DNA of 64,000 nt from Rhododendron vialii (lineage: Eukaryota; Streptophyta; Magnoliopsida; Ericales; Ericaceae). The position numbers and the translations under genes were made by a program. The stretch is from NCBI RefSeq assembly GCF_030253575.1, contig NC_080568.1, positions 27,791,001-27,855,000 of the forward strand, read 5' to 3'. Under the pieces are notes generated by a model. That model ran no database searches. It had not been told where the DNA came from and worked only from the letters and a program-made list of their open reading frames with translations. Shown here piece by piece: positions 45,870 through 57,383 of the stretch. The stretch's first letter is position 1; the number at the start of each line of letters is the position of its first letter.

Positions 45870-45951
45870 TTTTGCCAATGATGCATTTCTATTCACGTAT
45901 TACCAGACTACTTGATGATGATTTGTGATTGTCACTACCTCTGAGGCAAAA
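45870..45951 (+). ncRNA. C/D-box snoRNA, 18S double guide
   Basis: A 7-bp terminal stem TTTTGCC / GGCAAAA, C box AATGATG (45877-45883), C' box TTGATGATG (45912-45920) and D box CTGA (45941-45944). The guide before the D box, ATTGTCACTACCT, is complementary over 13 nt to the 18S segment AGGTAGTGACAAT as I recall it. A second stretch, CACGTATTA, is complementary over 9 nt to 18S TAATACGTG. Read as 82 nt. I leave it unnamed, since several known snoRNAs guide near this place. Confidence 0.85.
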
Positions 45952-46916
45952 CCATCAACAATTTGGCTATGGCTTCGCCTTTTGTTTTGTTTACGTGTTG
46001 ATTCCGTTATCTCTTTGTTTTTTGCATTGAGGTGATTCCATAATCTCTACGTGATTTCTCTAAATTTTCTTCTACGGTTGGCTTTTAAGTTCCCAATTAT
46101 TTACATCATATGGCTGCTAAGTGCTTCTTTGCTGAAGCACGTGTCTAGGACACTCTGGACGCTTCTAGGGTCTTCTTCCCTGTGATAACGGATGGTTGAA
46201 TCAATATAAAAACACTAGCAAGTGTTATAGTAACGTTTTCTGCACATTTATAAATCATGTACACATAAATGTGGCTAACTGTGTATTTGGTATTCTTATT
46301 TTAAGCAGACTATGAGAGGGTTATTCTTTATTTTGTTCTTGTACAACAAAATACACATACAAATCTTCCTAAGCATGTCCCCATTGTGTCCGTGTATAAT
46401 TTTTGGAGTTATTGTTTCCTACGATCTCTCCATACCTTGTTTTTTTTTTTTTTTTTGTGGTGAACTTGGTTTAAATCTTGTTTTGTTTATGATTATGCTG
46501 CATGTCTAGTGTTGTCAAAAGGCCTGATGATTGATACAATGAGAACGGAGATTTGAACGATGCTCTTTGTTGAAGCCTGGGCTAACCACTTGAGCTCCAA
46601 AAGCGTCTCATGTAATAAGCTGTTTCCAACTGGAAAATGAGGGCTCTTTTGATTTAGCACGACTGTTTCGGTCCCGGTCCCGCTGATAGGACCTGTTTCG
46701 GAAATGCAATAGCTTCTAATATGTTTTGCCAGCTTTTTGGACGTGCTCATATTTTTCCGACTCGTGGTGTCTTCTCTAGAGACTCAGTAAGTGACCCCGA
46801 AAGTAAAAAGAAAAACTGATCTACATTTTTTTGCTGGAAAGTAAATGCAGCTGAAACTAAGAATTTTCTTTTGAGGAAGAACAAAGCTTTCAAATATATA
46901 TATATACATATATATA
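45952..46916. other. spacer after the snoRNA cluster
   Basis: About 1 kb. It has a short hairpin near 46120 (GTGCTTC / GAAGCAC), a T tract at 46440 and the (TA)n start at 46895. No further C/D box pair or gene was convincing. Confidence 0.45.
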
Positions 46917-47269
46917 GTCTGGTTCCCTTAAAGGATACCGCACGGGTATCTTGCGGGACTCCTATTTTCCGATTGAATTGGGACGCTCCGAGTTGTTCAA
47001 AGTGATCAGAACGTGATTTTAAGGGTACCCGCGAGAAATCAGCAAAAAAAATGATCGAGAAGAACTTGATCCGAGCAGTTTTTTATTGAACGGTTTAGTA
47101 AAAACTGTTCGGATCAAGCCTTTTTCGATTATTTTTTTTGCTGATTTCTCGTGGGTACCCTTAAAATCACGTTCTGAACACATTGAGTGGCTCGGATCGT
47201 CGTAATTCGATCGGGAAAGGGGAGGTCCGCACGGTAGACTGGTAAGGGATCCCTCACTGGATCCGTGGT
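46917..47269. mobile_element. (TA)n-flanked foldback MITE, copy 2
   Basis: Lies between TA tracts 46895-46916 and 47273-47292. The arm AACGTGATTTTAAGGGTACC, then CGAGAAATCAGC, is mirrored by GCTGATTTCTCG, then GGGTACCCTTAAAATCACGTT, around a centre near 47090. Its right-hand core also matches copy 1 near 20.0 kb. Confidence 0.78.
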
Positions 47270-47292
47270 GTGTATATATATATATATATATA

Positions 47293-47658
47293 TTTTCAAA
47301 TGAGGAGGTTTTTATTTTAGTTAAAATAAGGACCTTTTCATTTCTATCATTTTCCGTTCGAAATTTGATGATCCAAGCCGTTCAATATGTTTAGGACGTG
47401 ATTTTAAGGGTACCCGTGAAGAATTGGAAAAAAAAAAGGACTAGAAAGGGCTTCTTCCGAGCAGTTTTAATTTGAATCGTTTGATAAAAAATAAACAAAA
47501 ACTACTCGGATGAAGCCATTTCCAGTTTTTTTTTTGCTGATTTTTCGCGAGTACTATTAAAATTACGTTCTGAATACATTGAACAGCTCGGATCATCGAA
47601 ATTCGATCGGGAAAGGAAGGTCCTTATTTTATTAAGTTAAGGTGGTCTTTAGGAGAAT

Positions 47659-47664
<6 letters not shown>
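47293..47664. mobile_element. (TA)n-flanked foldback MITE, copy 3
   Basis: Lies between TA tracts 47273-47292 (shared with copy 2) and 47665-47693. It has the same plan: GTTAAAATAAGGACCTTTTC and GGACGTGATTTTAAGGGTAC on the left, ATTAAAATTACGTTCTG and CGATCGGGAAAGGAAGG on the right. Its left end matches the inverse of the right end of copy 1. Confidence 0.75.
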
Positions 47665-47694
<30 letters not shown>

Positions 47695-47696
<2 letters not shown>

Positions 47697-47956
47697 GATT
47701 AACTACACCAATAGAGACTTACTCGGCATAGACAGCCTGAACCGTAGAATGATATCATTCTTGCCGTGACATCAAGTTTTCATGAAAGTCTTTGCTAGTA
47801 CATGATTAACTACACCAATAGAGACATTATTGAAACAACTAGATGCAGAAACTGTTATCTGAAAGTACAGAATGAATTGGTGGAAACATTTAAACGAAGG
47901 AAATTATGTTGAAAAATGCCTGCACACATGACACTTACTCGGCATAGACAGCCTGA
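47695..47956. repeat. split direct duplication
   Basis: ATGATTAACTACACCAATAG (47695) runs directly into TTACTCGGCATAGACAGCCT (47719). The same two phrases recur at 47802 and 47935 but are separated by about 110 bp. One copy is therefore an internally shortened form of the other. Confidence 0.75.
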
Positions 47957-48060
47957 GGTTGCTAGGAAACCTGTAGAATCAATCCTGCAAATCACTTGAG
48001 TGATCACCTAACTAGCACCTGTCACCAGGCTGGATTCATCCCTGAGAAGGTAAACCCTAG

Positions 48061-48378
48061 AAATGTGCCAAGCCTCTTTTCAACTGGTACGCAGTCTTGC
48101 AGCTTGATCGGCGCTCCGACGACCCTGATCTCATCAAGAAGCAGTACTGCTGCCTCGCTCTCCTCCCCCCTGACAAGAACAAATTCCCCTTCGCTGACGC
48201 CACAATCCACCTCGTCGCCGATTCCTGGGTGGTTTTATTCGACCGGCGAAGGAAATCCCTCTACAGCAATGAGCTCAGCATGTTCGGAAAAGTCAATCTC
48301 GTTGGCTTGAGGAGCGACGGGATGGGGGGCAGCGACGGGATGGGGGGCAGCAGAAGGTCGGTGAGAGGTGAGATGTGA
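48061..48378 (+). pseudogene. DnaJ J-domain fragment with lost HPD motif
   Basis: From 48085 the frame reads WYAVLQLDRRSDDPDLIKKQ, then YCCLALLPPDKNKFPFADAT, then HLVADSWVVLFDRRRKSLYS, the J domain of a plant DnaJ-like protein. The catalytic HPD tripeptide is PPD here, so Hsp70 stimulation should be lost. No ATG precedes the domain in frame (TAG at 48058-48060), and after about 48306 the frame enters an 18-bp tandem duplication (GACGGGATGGGGGGCAGC twice) and ends at 48378. It is a truncated gene copy. A short living gene is unlikely but not excluded. Confidence 0.75.
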
Positions 48379-50770
48379 GATGTGACGGTGGTAACGGCGG
48401 AGGAGGTGGTGGCATTGTCGAGCTTCTGGACGGTCTGTCCATGGCTGATTCGAAGGTGGAGAGAGAGAGGTTTTCTTGTGGAAGATTCTGGCTTGTTATA
48501 AAGGTGGGGGTATTTGTTTCCTGGGGTTGACTCGGTTACAACTCAGTTGTCGTAGATTGCCTATCAAACGAACTTGTGTTTGTACTCTCTCTTTTGAAAG
48601 GAAGAATAATATTGTAGAAGACGAAGAACTTTGGATTTTCGGTGTGGTTTTTGGTGTGTTGAAATCAAAGGCAAAGGTCTTTTTTGATAGCTGAAGAAGG
48701 AGCCTCTTTCATGAATTCTGCAATGAAGGAGGAGGAGCTTTTTAATCAATAGGGGGAATAGGGGGAATTGAATCCTGCAAATTCAATTCTGGAGAATAAA
48801 ACTGACACAATTATTATTTTAGGATTTGAATGCAAATTGTGTGTGGTTATTCTGGTAATCAATCCAGCGTTAACCAGTCAGCCGCGCATAACTGATGATC
48901 CAAATGCCAAATGGGTTCAACCCGTATCCGAAACCCACAAACTTTTGGGCTCTAAAAAGATAAAGGAAGGCCCAACAAACCCACCAGCCAATGCCAAAGC
49001 CCAGTTTAGTCCGACCAACCGCGCCTTACGCCACGGGCTCAAGGGCCCACGACCCCAGCCCTGGTCAAGGTCCAGGCAGCGGCGGAGCACGTGTGGTTTA
49101 CGTGTCATTGATATTGATACACGATATCAACTACTTGAGAATTAATTCTCCAATTTGTCAAAAACATTCTATAAATAAAAACTAGAAGAACCAAAACTAA
49201 ATTTCAAATACCGCTTTACAATTTCTTTTGGGAAATTCATTTGGCACTCCACATTTTTTAAGAATTGATTCCGACGGTTATGTTTTCAGTACTTCAAATT
49301 AGTAACAACAAATACATTGAAAGACAAAACTAGGGCTGCATTTATAAAAAATATAGAGTGCAAAAAAACAATTTCTACCTCTGTACTCTCTCCTCTTTTG
49401 ATTTTTTATTTCTCCCCAAACGAGTGCTATCAGAGGAGGTTTTGTCGAGGCATATGATGCCCCACCTCTAACAGCATTGTTCCCTATGAATCAGTTACAA
49501 TTTACAAAGCCTAGAACGACTCAAATATGATGGAGATGACTCACAAAGTTAACTTTTTGGTTCACTTTGATGCAAGTCTTGTTTTGTAACATATTTTTTA
49601 TAACCGAATGTCCGAGTCCAGGCTAGCTTGTGTTGTAACATTTTGTTCCGCTAGCTTGATACAGAAGTGGCTGAATTTGTTTCACCAATAGATGGTTTGG
49701 CATCCCAACCAAATTGTTAAGAAAAGGGAGGGGATTGTACAAGGTTCTATTAGATCAGAGTTAGGTAGAAATGGGAATACGATAACGATCGGATCCGTTT
49801 AATTTGCAAATCTCAAAAGTATTCTCGTGGGTATCCAATTGAATTGAGCAAATTTATCAAAAGAGAAATGAATGATCAAACTTTGACCACCATTTCTTTT
49901 CTAACAAAGATGATGCGACCAGACCTTTACAGTTTGATCAACGAGAATTTTTTTACATAAACATTTAACACATCCTACAAGATAAATGGATCAACGAGAA
50001 TTTTTATTTAATACATCCTACAAGAAAAATGGCATGATTGTTAAATGAGTTTTTTTTTTTTGCGTCATGCGAGAATCACGTGAGAGGATCTTGACTCAAT
50101 AGATGATGATCTTGTTTTTCTTCTCTTATTGAGAGACTAGAATACTAGATTTGTGACTCAAACATCAAGTCACGATGTTCGAATTTCTAATTTTCCCCTT
50201 TTATTTCTTCTGTTTTCTCTTGGCGTTTACATGTTAGACTCTTCAAGGAAAAAGTACTCAATTTCGAATACGCGTGGTTCGCCTGGTGGTTATGATCTTC
50301 GCTTTAGAGGTTTCTTCCTTTTAAGATCTCATGTTCACATCTCCTAGATGTTATCAACTCTTTTCGGGATGTATACACGCTTTGCCTTCGTTTTAATTAG
50401 ATCCCTACAACTAAACAGTGGAAATTGTCTCCAAAAATTAATTAAGGTATGCATGAACTGATCATCCAAACACATTGAATTAAGAAAAAGATGCATGGCT
50501 TGAGAAGAACTATGCAAACCACGATAATGGAGTATCTTTCATTGGTTGCGGTTGAAGTCTATGAAATCTTCTCACACCTATTGGCTAAAAAATTATAGCG
50601 ATATTAAGCTCACCGAACGATAAAAGTTGAGCAATGGGCGTAGATTTTCTGAAAAATTTACTACGCAGTACAATGTTCATTCAATGAATTTTCTGGGAAC
50701 TGGTGAAGTAAATGCAGACTGCTGAGCTCCTGCACATGGGGTTTGACCGATTTGCCTAGTTATTATATTA

Positions 50771-51006
50771 CTCCTTTCGTCTCAATTTACTTGTCCCAGT
50801 TCTATTTTAACTGGATAAAAAAATTATTTATATCTTTAAATTGATAATGAATTTTATATCCAATATGGATTTTGTTTGATAGATCTCAATTTGTCCTATA
50901 ATACAATGTTTTAAAAATAACCTAAAACATTATAAATTACAAGATATAATCAATTAAAATGTGGCACGAACTTCCAAAAGTGACAATTAAATTGAGACGG
51001 AGGTAG
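50771..51006. mobile_element. Stowaway-like MITE 5
   Basis: Left end CTCCTTTCGTCTCAATTTAC, right end TTAAATTGAGACGGAGGTAG, with TA at both borders (50769-50770 and 51007-51008). Confidence 0.78.
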
Positions 51007-52179
51007 TATAACTTAAAAAGAGAGTCTTTTTCACGGAGGCTCACTCAACAACCTGAGTGACGTAATCTCAGTCGTCTATTCGCGCAATCAATGACTGAGA
51101 TTCGTTTTTAATTATGACCGGTCATAATTAACTCTTCTCCGAAAAAGTTTTATTAACATCTTGACCGTTCAAAACACTTACGGTCACGATTGAGTGCCGA
51201 CAACACCTCCGTAAAGAAGATTTTCTCTAACTTAAAACGGTGAAAAAAGTCAGTTATTTTGGCTGTGAGATTTGCCCCTTGAGCAGGTTCACCCTACAGT
51301 AATTTGTCTTTGCTATTATGATAATTTGGTATATGTTTTTTTTTTTCCCAAAATGGTAGGAGTTAGATTGTATCCGAAAACAGCTGAATACATCGAAGTT
51401 GGATATCGCCCCAGCTAATCGGCCATGACCGATCTCCAAACAGAGAGAGCAAGACAAACCCTTAACTATGGCAAAGACAACCAAAACCCCCACACAGGGG
51501 AAAACTTTCATTAAGGGGAGAGAGCCAAACCAACAAAACCCAAAATAATAAACGAAACCAAAAAGAGACAGGAAAATAAAAAAAATCGGCTGAGGACACT
51601 GTCACCGGAAGCCGCCGCGCCGGATCTGTTGGCTTATTCGCTAGATGAGCAAAGCCAAGCTATCTCATCTTCAAATCTTCATCAGATTGGCCCCCGCAAG
51701 GCCGGACAAGCAGACAGATGAAAGAGGCGGGGGGTGGGTGGGAGTATGGAGGAGGAGGGTGAAGGGGGAGGGAAGGTGCAAGTGTAGCATGACAAGGCTA
51801 TGAGCTGAAGAAGAGGGAGGCCGAAGGAAGGGGGAGGTGGATGTGAAGAGTAGCGGCCACCCCCACCCCCGTAGAAAACCCTAGAAGGATAAAAGTTTTT
51901 CCTAAACTTAGATGAATGCTGTTTTATGCATCTGGCCGAAATGGGCTTAATTAACGGTTGTTCCAATTTTTTCCGCACCACGTCATTGATCCAAAGACTA
52001 TGTTTGGAAAGCCGGAATCTGAAGGTGGGATGAGAATACGATTATCAGGATTCAAATATCAAGTAATTCAATATCTGAAATAATTTCATTCGAGTATTTG
52101 AAGTAATTCAGTAATTTTATTCAATAAAATATTTATTCAACTCAACCTTTCATTTTTTCAAGGATGAAGCAAGGAATCC

Positions 52180-52363
52180 TTAGACTTTGGTCTGGTGGTC
52201 TGCTTCGGCTCTATGCATCGTAGAGCCTATTAGCCTAAGTGCTATTGCCCAATAGCTCGTGTCTTAGATTTTTGCGGTTTTGGTTCACTCTTGATTATTG
52301 TGATGTAATCTTTGCTTTCGGACTCTTGAAATGTATGAAATTTGCCATCGATCAAAAAAGAAA
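52180..52363 (+). mobile_element. 5'-truncated LINE with 13-bp target duplication
   Basis: The insert ends in the typical plant LINE 3' wording (CTTTCGGACTCTTGAAATG, AAATTTGCCATCGATC) and an A-rich tail. AAGCAAGGAATCC flanks it exactly on both sides (52167-52179 and 52364-52376). Only about 184 bp of the 3' end were inserted. Confidence 0.85.
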
Positions 52364-53188
52364 AAGCAAGGAATCCAAAGTTATCAGAGGATAGGGACGG
52401 ATAAGATTCTCACATAATCTGATTTATAATTGGATGCACATTCTTATTCCGGCCTGTTGTTGCATTTGTGCGAGCCACACCAATGTTTGGTGAAAAAGGC
52501 CCGTAGAGCCTAGCTTGCGTGATGGTACTGCTCCAAGATCACTGAATAATCACTCCACAAATAGAGCACCCCATATGCTCACGCATGCTCTGGGCCAAAA
52601 ATGGGGTACGAAATAAAGCACTCCACGCCCGCATGAAACTTGCTATTTAAAAGCAGATGATCCATGAGAAGTAAAGAACAAATCGAAAGCTACAAACCGC
52701 CATTTCAAATGTAACCAGTGAACTTAGCAGCTTTTAACTTTGGTGAGAGCATTCTGCTTTTTATGCCTACCGATCCTTTTCATCCCTCTCCTACTGCACT
52801 CAATTTCACCTTTCAGAAGTATTTTGGACGGTTCGGGTTTAGAAAACTCTTCTAGGAAAGAGGATTTTAGAAGATTCTTCCATGGAAGATGTTCTTTTAA
52901 AATTCGAACCATTGATTGTTGAGACGGATGATAAAATTGGGAGAGCGGTGAAGGTGAGCGGTGGGGATAACATTGCTCTTTTTAAAGAGGCTGCTCCTGC
53001 TTTCCTTAATCTACAAGACTACACGCCCAAAAGTATCTCTCCAAATGCTTTTGGATTCTCTCCAAATCCAAGCTATTGTTGAGCCTAATTCAATAGTGCT
53101 TTTGGGTTGTGCTGATTTGTATTTTTTTGTCGAACATTATGTTCCAAGCATTTTTATGGGGTTATCGCCAACTAATTAACCGTTTCAA

Positions 53189-53317
53189 TGGTTTTGTTCC
53201 GTTAATGGAAATAAGTACTTATTTTTTGAATTAAATGTGACAAATGGTGAGAGAATGATCTATCTCGTAAAGTAAAAAATAAGTACTTAAAAAATAAGAA
53301 TATTAACGGAACGGGCC
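53189..53317. mobile_element. Tourist-like MITE 4, AAGTACTTATT family, short
   Basis: The right end TTAACGGAACGGGCC and the left TTTTGTTCCGTTAATGG are inverted, and GGAAATAAGTACTTATTTTT is inverted inside. TAA follows the right end; the left border is unclear. Confidence 0.6.
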
Positions 53318-54273
53318 TAAAGCTGTGCTTGAGGATGAGCAGTGAGTAGCTACTCATCTTAAAGTTTGTTACTCCACGTCTAGGCTACAAATGAATCAAA
53401 TCGTTCGCAAAAGCTCAATGCTAACCTCGTTGTTAATGGTTTCAGCTTGGTTCAATAGTACACTACTAGATCCGAGCTTGGTTCAATATAATACTAGTAC
53501 AACATTTGATTGGTTTAATAAAAAAAGCGAGCTCGGATTAGTCGTAGTTCGATCTGTGTAGATAAGCTTAATTTGTATGCATGGACTTAACTAAAACTCG
53601 AACACACTAATGCTTGACTCATTTGAATTCCTACTCTTGTTTTGGAAGTGTTCGGCAGATCTTAGCCGTTGATTTGTGAGATCAACGGCTCTGAAGGGTG
53701 AAACAGGCCTCTGTCCGGATTTCACTCGTACAGGGGATCTAGTCTCCAGTTTTGGCGGGTTGTCTTCAAATCTAAGGGACAGTTGAACTGTCAAAATTAC
53801 TTTTGGGTACTATTCATTTTGCTTTTTGTCGAGCATTATGTTCCAAGCGGTTGTTCTAATCTAGTACTCCTAGTATTTAATTAACTTTAAAATCTTGCCC
53901 ACGTTTACATGTTTTTTCAGGAAGAGTAAAAATTTCATTAATGAGAAGGAGATCGGGAACACAAATCTACCGTGTACATCTAATACAGTAAGAACGTACA
54001 AATAACTATTGCACACACAATACAAGAACAAAGTATAAAAAATATTAGGATGAATAAAAAAAGTAATAAAAACACCCATAACAAGAAGGAAAATGATTTT
54101 GGTATTTCATTTTTTTATATATGTACTTTAAAATTTGTCTTGTAGTGTGCTTTGAAAATTGTGCTGTGTGTATTTTTAAGCACTGGAATAACAAGTTTGG
54201 AGTGCATGATCCAAAAAAAAGAAGAAGAAAAAGTTTGGAGTGCATTTATGAAATAGTGGAGTGCCAAAATTAG

Positions 54274-54452
54274 AGAATTGATTTCCACACTCCCCTTTTA
54301 TCCATCCAAACTTTTTTATCCACTTGAATTTATAATTTTGCCCTTTATTCAATACATTTTTTTACACATTTATAGATAACATTGTAAATTCATGTGAATA
54401 AAAAAAAAAAAAGTACGGATGAATAAAAAGAAAGTGTGAAAATTATTTTTCC
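54274..54452. mobile_element. MITE of the TTTCCACACT family
   Basis: GAATTGATTTCCACACTCCC on the left mirrors AAAGTGTGAAAATTATTTTTCC on the right, and ATCCACTTGAATTTATAATT mirrors GTAAATTCATGTGAAT. Closest to the copy at 42446-42613. Confidence 0.58.
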
Positions 54453-56305
54453 AAAATTATTGGCCCAATAACAAATACTATGATTGAGAGATCCCTACAC
54501 ACCAACGAGCATTGATAATGCTGAAACCTGTCAGAGATGTGTATGCAAATAGAGGATGATAGACTCCAAAAGGTAGTTGAGCGGTTCCTCTAGCTAGTTA
54601 GTGGAAAGCAATGCTAGGTATACTCATAAAAGGTAATCCGAATGGGGAAATCAACTGTTCAAATTTATTAGTACTCCGAATGGAATAATCAACGATTCAG
54701 ATTCACTGGTATCCCAAAAATACCTCTAATGAAAAAATTAATGGTTCAGACTCACTGTATAGTAAATTTGAACCGTTCATTTCTTTATTCAAACTATACT
54801 TTCAGTGTACCTTTTATAGGTAGGTAGAATTGTTGTTTTGAAAAAGACCGGGGGTATCTCTCAATTAAACAAAAAGTAGCACGCAATCGCAATCACCAAA
54901 CACTAGACCTTTATTTAAGTTCCAAGCACTTGTACACAAAAAAGTCTAGGAAGGTAGAGGTAGCTAGGTTAAATTAACAACGGATTAAACCGACAAACTC
55001 CCAAAAAAATCCGGTCAAAAAGCAACAAGATTAACTCTGCCTCTTTTGTTTTTCCACTGATTATGCATGGGTTTCTGGCAATTAATTTTGACAATTTACA
55101 AGCCTTTTGTATTGAGCTCTTGCATGTGGAAAGACTTTTCTTATCTCAAAAGATAAAGAAGTGCTTAATTACTCAACTTTTTTTGTCAAATATAGTTGCT
55201 AGACTAAAAGGTCGGGTTTTTCATATACTCCAATTTAGTATTTCCCTTAAATTTTTAATTTGATTTATACTTTTTGCATCTGCCATTTCGCAGAATGAGA
55301 GAAAACAAAGAAATGCAGCGATATAATGCTGATGCTGTCGGAGCATCTTACCCGGAACTATTTATATCTATGATATTGGTAAAACTTCAATCTAAGAGCA
55401 CATTCGTCCGTTAGTATCAAGATAACTTGATAAGCAATTTATTTTTTTTACTTGCTATAATGTCTGAAGTTCAAATATAGAAATGTTGTAGCAGTACTCG
55501 TTTTGCGTCATTTTCATACATTCCCAAATTCAGATTATTGAACTAAACTAGTTCCATTTTTCATTTTATCTTCTGTATAGATCAATTCATTTAGGTGACG
55601 TGGCTACAAATTAGGCACCACAAATGATTTTTGTCATTTTTAACTGCAATTTGACTCATCGAAAGAAAGTAATTTTACAAACGCTCTATTTGGAATTTGT
55701 GAAAAATGGAAGAAAGGAAGAACAATGATTAAGATGGAAAATGGGAGAAATTTGAAATGAAAATTTTACTGTGTTTTTAACTCAAAATTTTCATTCTCTC
55801 TCAAAACCAAATCAAGGAAAGATCTTTTATTTATTTTAACTTTCCATTATTTTTCATGACTTTGACAAATATAGCAACCGAGTCGGACCGACATAATCCC
55901 TGTAAACGGTGCAGAGCAGCCAATTTGGCTGCTCATTTTGACAATTGATTACTCGGATTTTAATCGAGCAATGGACAGTTCAAATTTATATGTGCTCAGA
56001 TTCGATCTAAGCCGTGGTGAACTAACCGCTTTGCACCCGCTCGACAGAGAACTGCTAGGCAGCATCCTGGGTCTAGCAACCGACGGAGCGAATCGTAACA
56101 TGGCCCTCTTGTTTGAGAGAGCTGCCACAGGTCGATCAAGACAAAATCCTGATAATGATATCAACGGTCAGATATATAATCACGCTAGGGCAGAACCAGG
56201 ACTTAATTCTGCCCTGGGCTAATAAAAAAAAATCGGTGGGCAAAATAGTGTATATAATATGCATACGGTCAATTTCTAAGAAATAAGGCTAGCTTGTAAT
56301 CCAAT

Positions 56306-56503
56306 TCATGCATCACGCGTATTGGTAACACCATCATACCCTTGACCTCGCATATTGTGAATGTCCAGATTGTAACGAGTGATGACATCATATATCTGTT
56401 TATTAAGAGTTAATGCAGTGGTGTCTTTACCATGCACAATATAAAAAAAAAAACGCTCCTGTAAAAACTCTTTGACATCAAAAAATCTCAAAAAATGTTC
56501 CAT
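56306..56503 (-). mobile_element. hAT transposase fragment (DUF4371 type)
   Basis: The minus strand reads FLQERFFFYIVHGKDTTALT, then LNKQIYDVITRYNLDIHNMR, then GQGYDGVTNTRDA, matching the phrase ERFFDVVHVKDTTA...IRGQGYDGASN typical of plant hAT transposases of the zinc-finger MYM/TTF type. Only about 65 residues survive, so it is a broken remnant. It adjoins the duplicated hAT terminus at 56488-57383 and probably belongs to the same insertion. Confidence 0.75.
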
Positions 56504-56891
56504 TTTTTTGTCCCATTATAATTTATACCTAAAAGAGTAAGATTGTGAGAACCAACATTTTAAGACAACTTAAGCAAATTAGCTAGTGCTCTGCATCAAC
56601 TGAATTAGTACAAATCTAAGCACACCAACTTGTGCTCTACATGATAAGAAAATACTTACGGAAGTCTTCCTGTTCGAGGTATTGACAACTGAAGTCATTT
56701 GGATGGTGGGTTGGGCTAAAATTATTTAGATTGAATTTTCCGTATAGAGTTTTTTTTTTGTTTTGTTTTCGTGGTAGCTAGTGACATGGGCTACAGCCCC
56801 TGGTAGCCTATGAACAGTTCCGCCCTTGTAATCACGTAGGTCCACTTGATAATAACACGTCGGGGATATGAAAAGAACAAACGGAAATCAG

Positions 56892-56962
<71 letters not shown>

Positions 56963-57383
56963 CAAAAATCAAAAAATGTTCCATTTTTTTGTCCCATTAT
57001 AATTTAAACCTAAAAGAGTAAGATTGTAAGAACCAACATTTTAAGCCAACTTATGCAAATTAGCTAGTACTCTGCATTAACTGAATCAGTACAAATCTAA
57101 GCACACCAACTTGTGCTCTACATGATAAGAAAATACTTGCGGAAGCCTCGCGGTTCGAGGTATTGACAACTGAAATCATTTGGATGGTGGATTGGACTAA
57201 AATTATTTAGATTGAATTTTTCGTATAGAGTTTTTTGTTTTTTTTTTTTGTTTTCGTGGTAGCTAGTGACATGGGCTACAGCCCCTGGTAGCCTACGAAC
57301 AGTTCCGCCCTTGTAATCACGTAGGTTCACTTGATAATAACACGTTGGGGATATGAAAAGAATAAACGGAAATCAGAGACAGA
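56488..57383. repeat. direct duplication of about 400 bp, offset 481 bp, carrying a hAT end
   Basis: Copy 1 is about 56488-56895 and copy 2 about 56969-57383. Both run TCAAAAAATGTTCC ... CACCAACTTGTGCTCTACATG ... GGGCTACAGCCCCTGGTAGCC ... GTTCCGCCCTTGTAATCACG, differing at roughly one base in thirty. On the minus strand the hAT terminus is CAAGGGCGGAACTG. The unit includes DNA beyond that terminus, so duplication followed insertion. Confidence 0.88.
56897..56958. repeat. (GA)n microsatellite
   Basis: About thirty uninterrupted GA units between the two duplicated copies; a short GA/GATA tract occupies the equivalent place after copy 2. Confidence 0.95.

Noticed and set aside
46110-46150. Hairpin GTGCTTC / GAAGCAC as a possible H/ACA snoRNA
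   Set aside because: No H box or ACA at the right spacing was found.
52882-53082. 66-codon frame MEDVLLKFEPLIVETDD
   Set aside because: No family match and no neighbouring exons; left as unexplained intergenic sequence.
55938-56222. 94-codon frame starting MTIDYSDFN
   Set aside because: Open on both strands in overlapping frames with no known domain; likely chance in a repeat-derived stretch.
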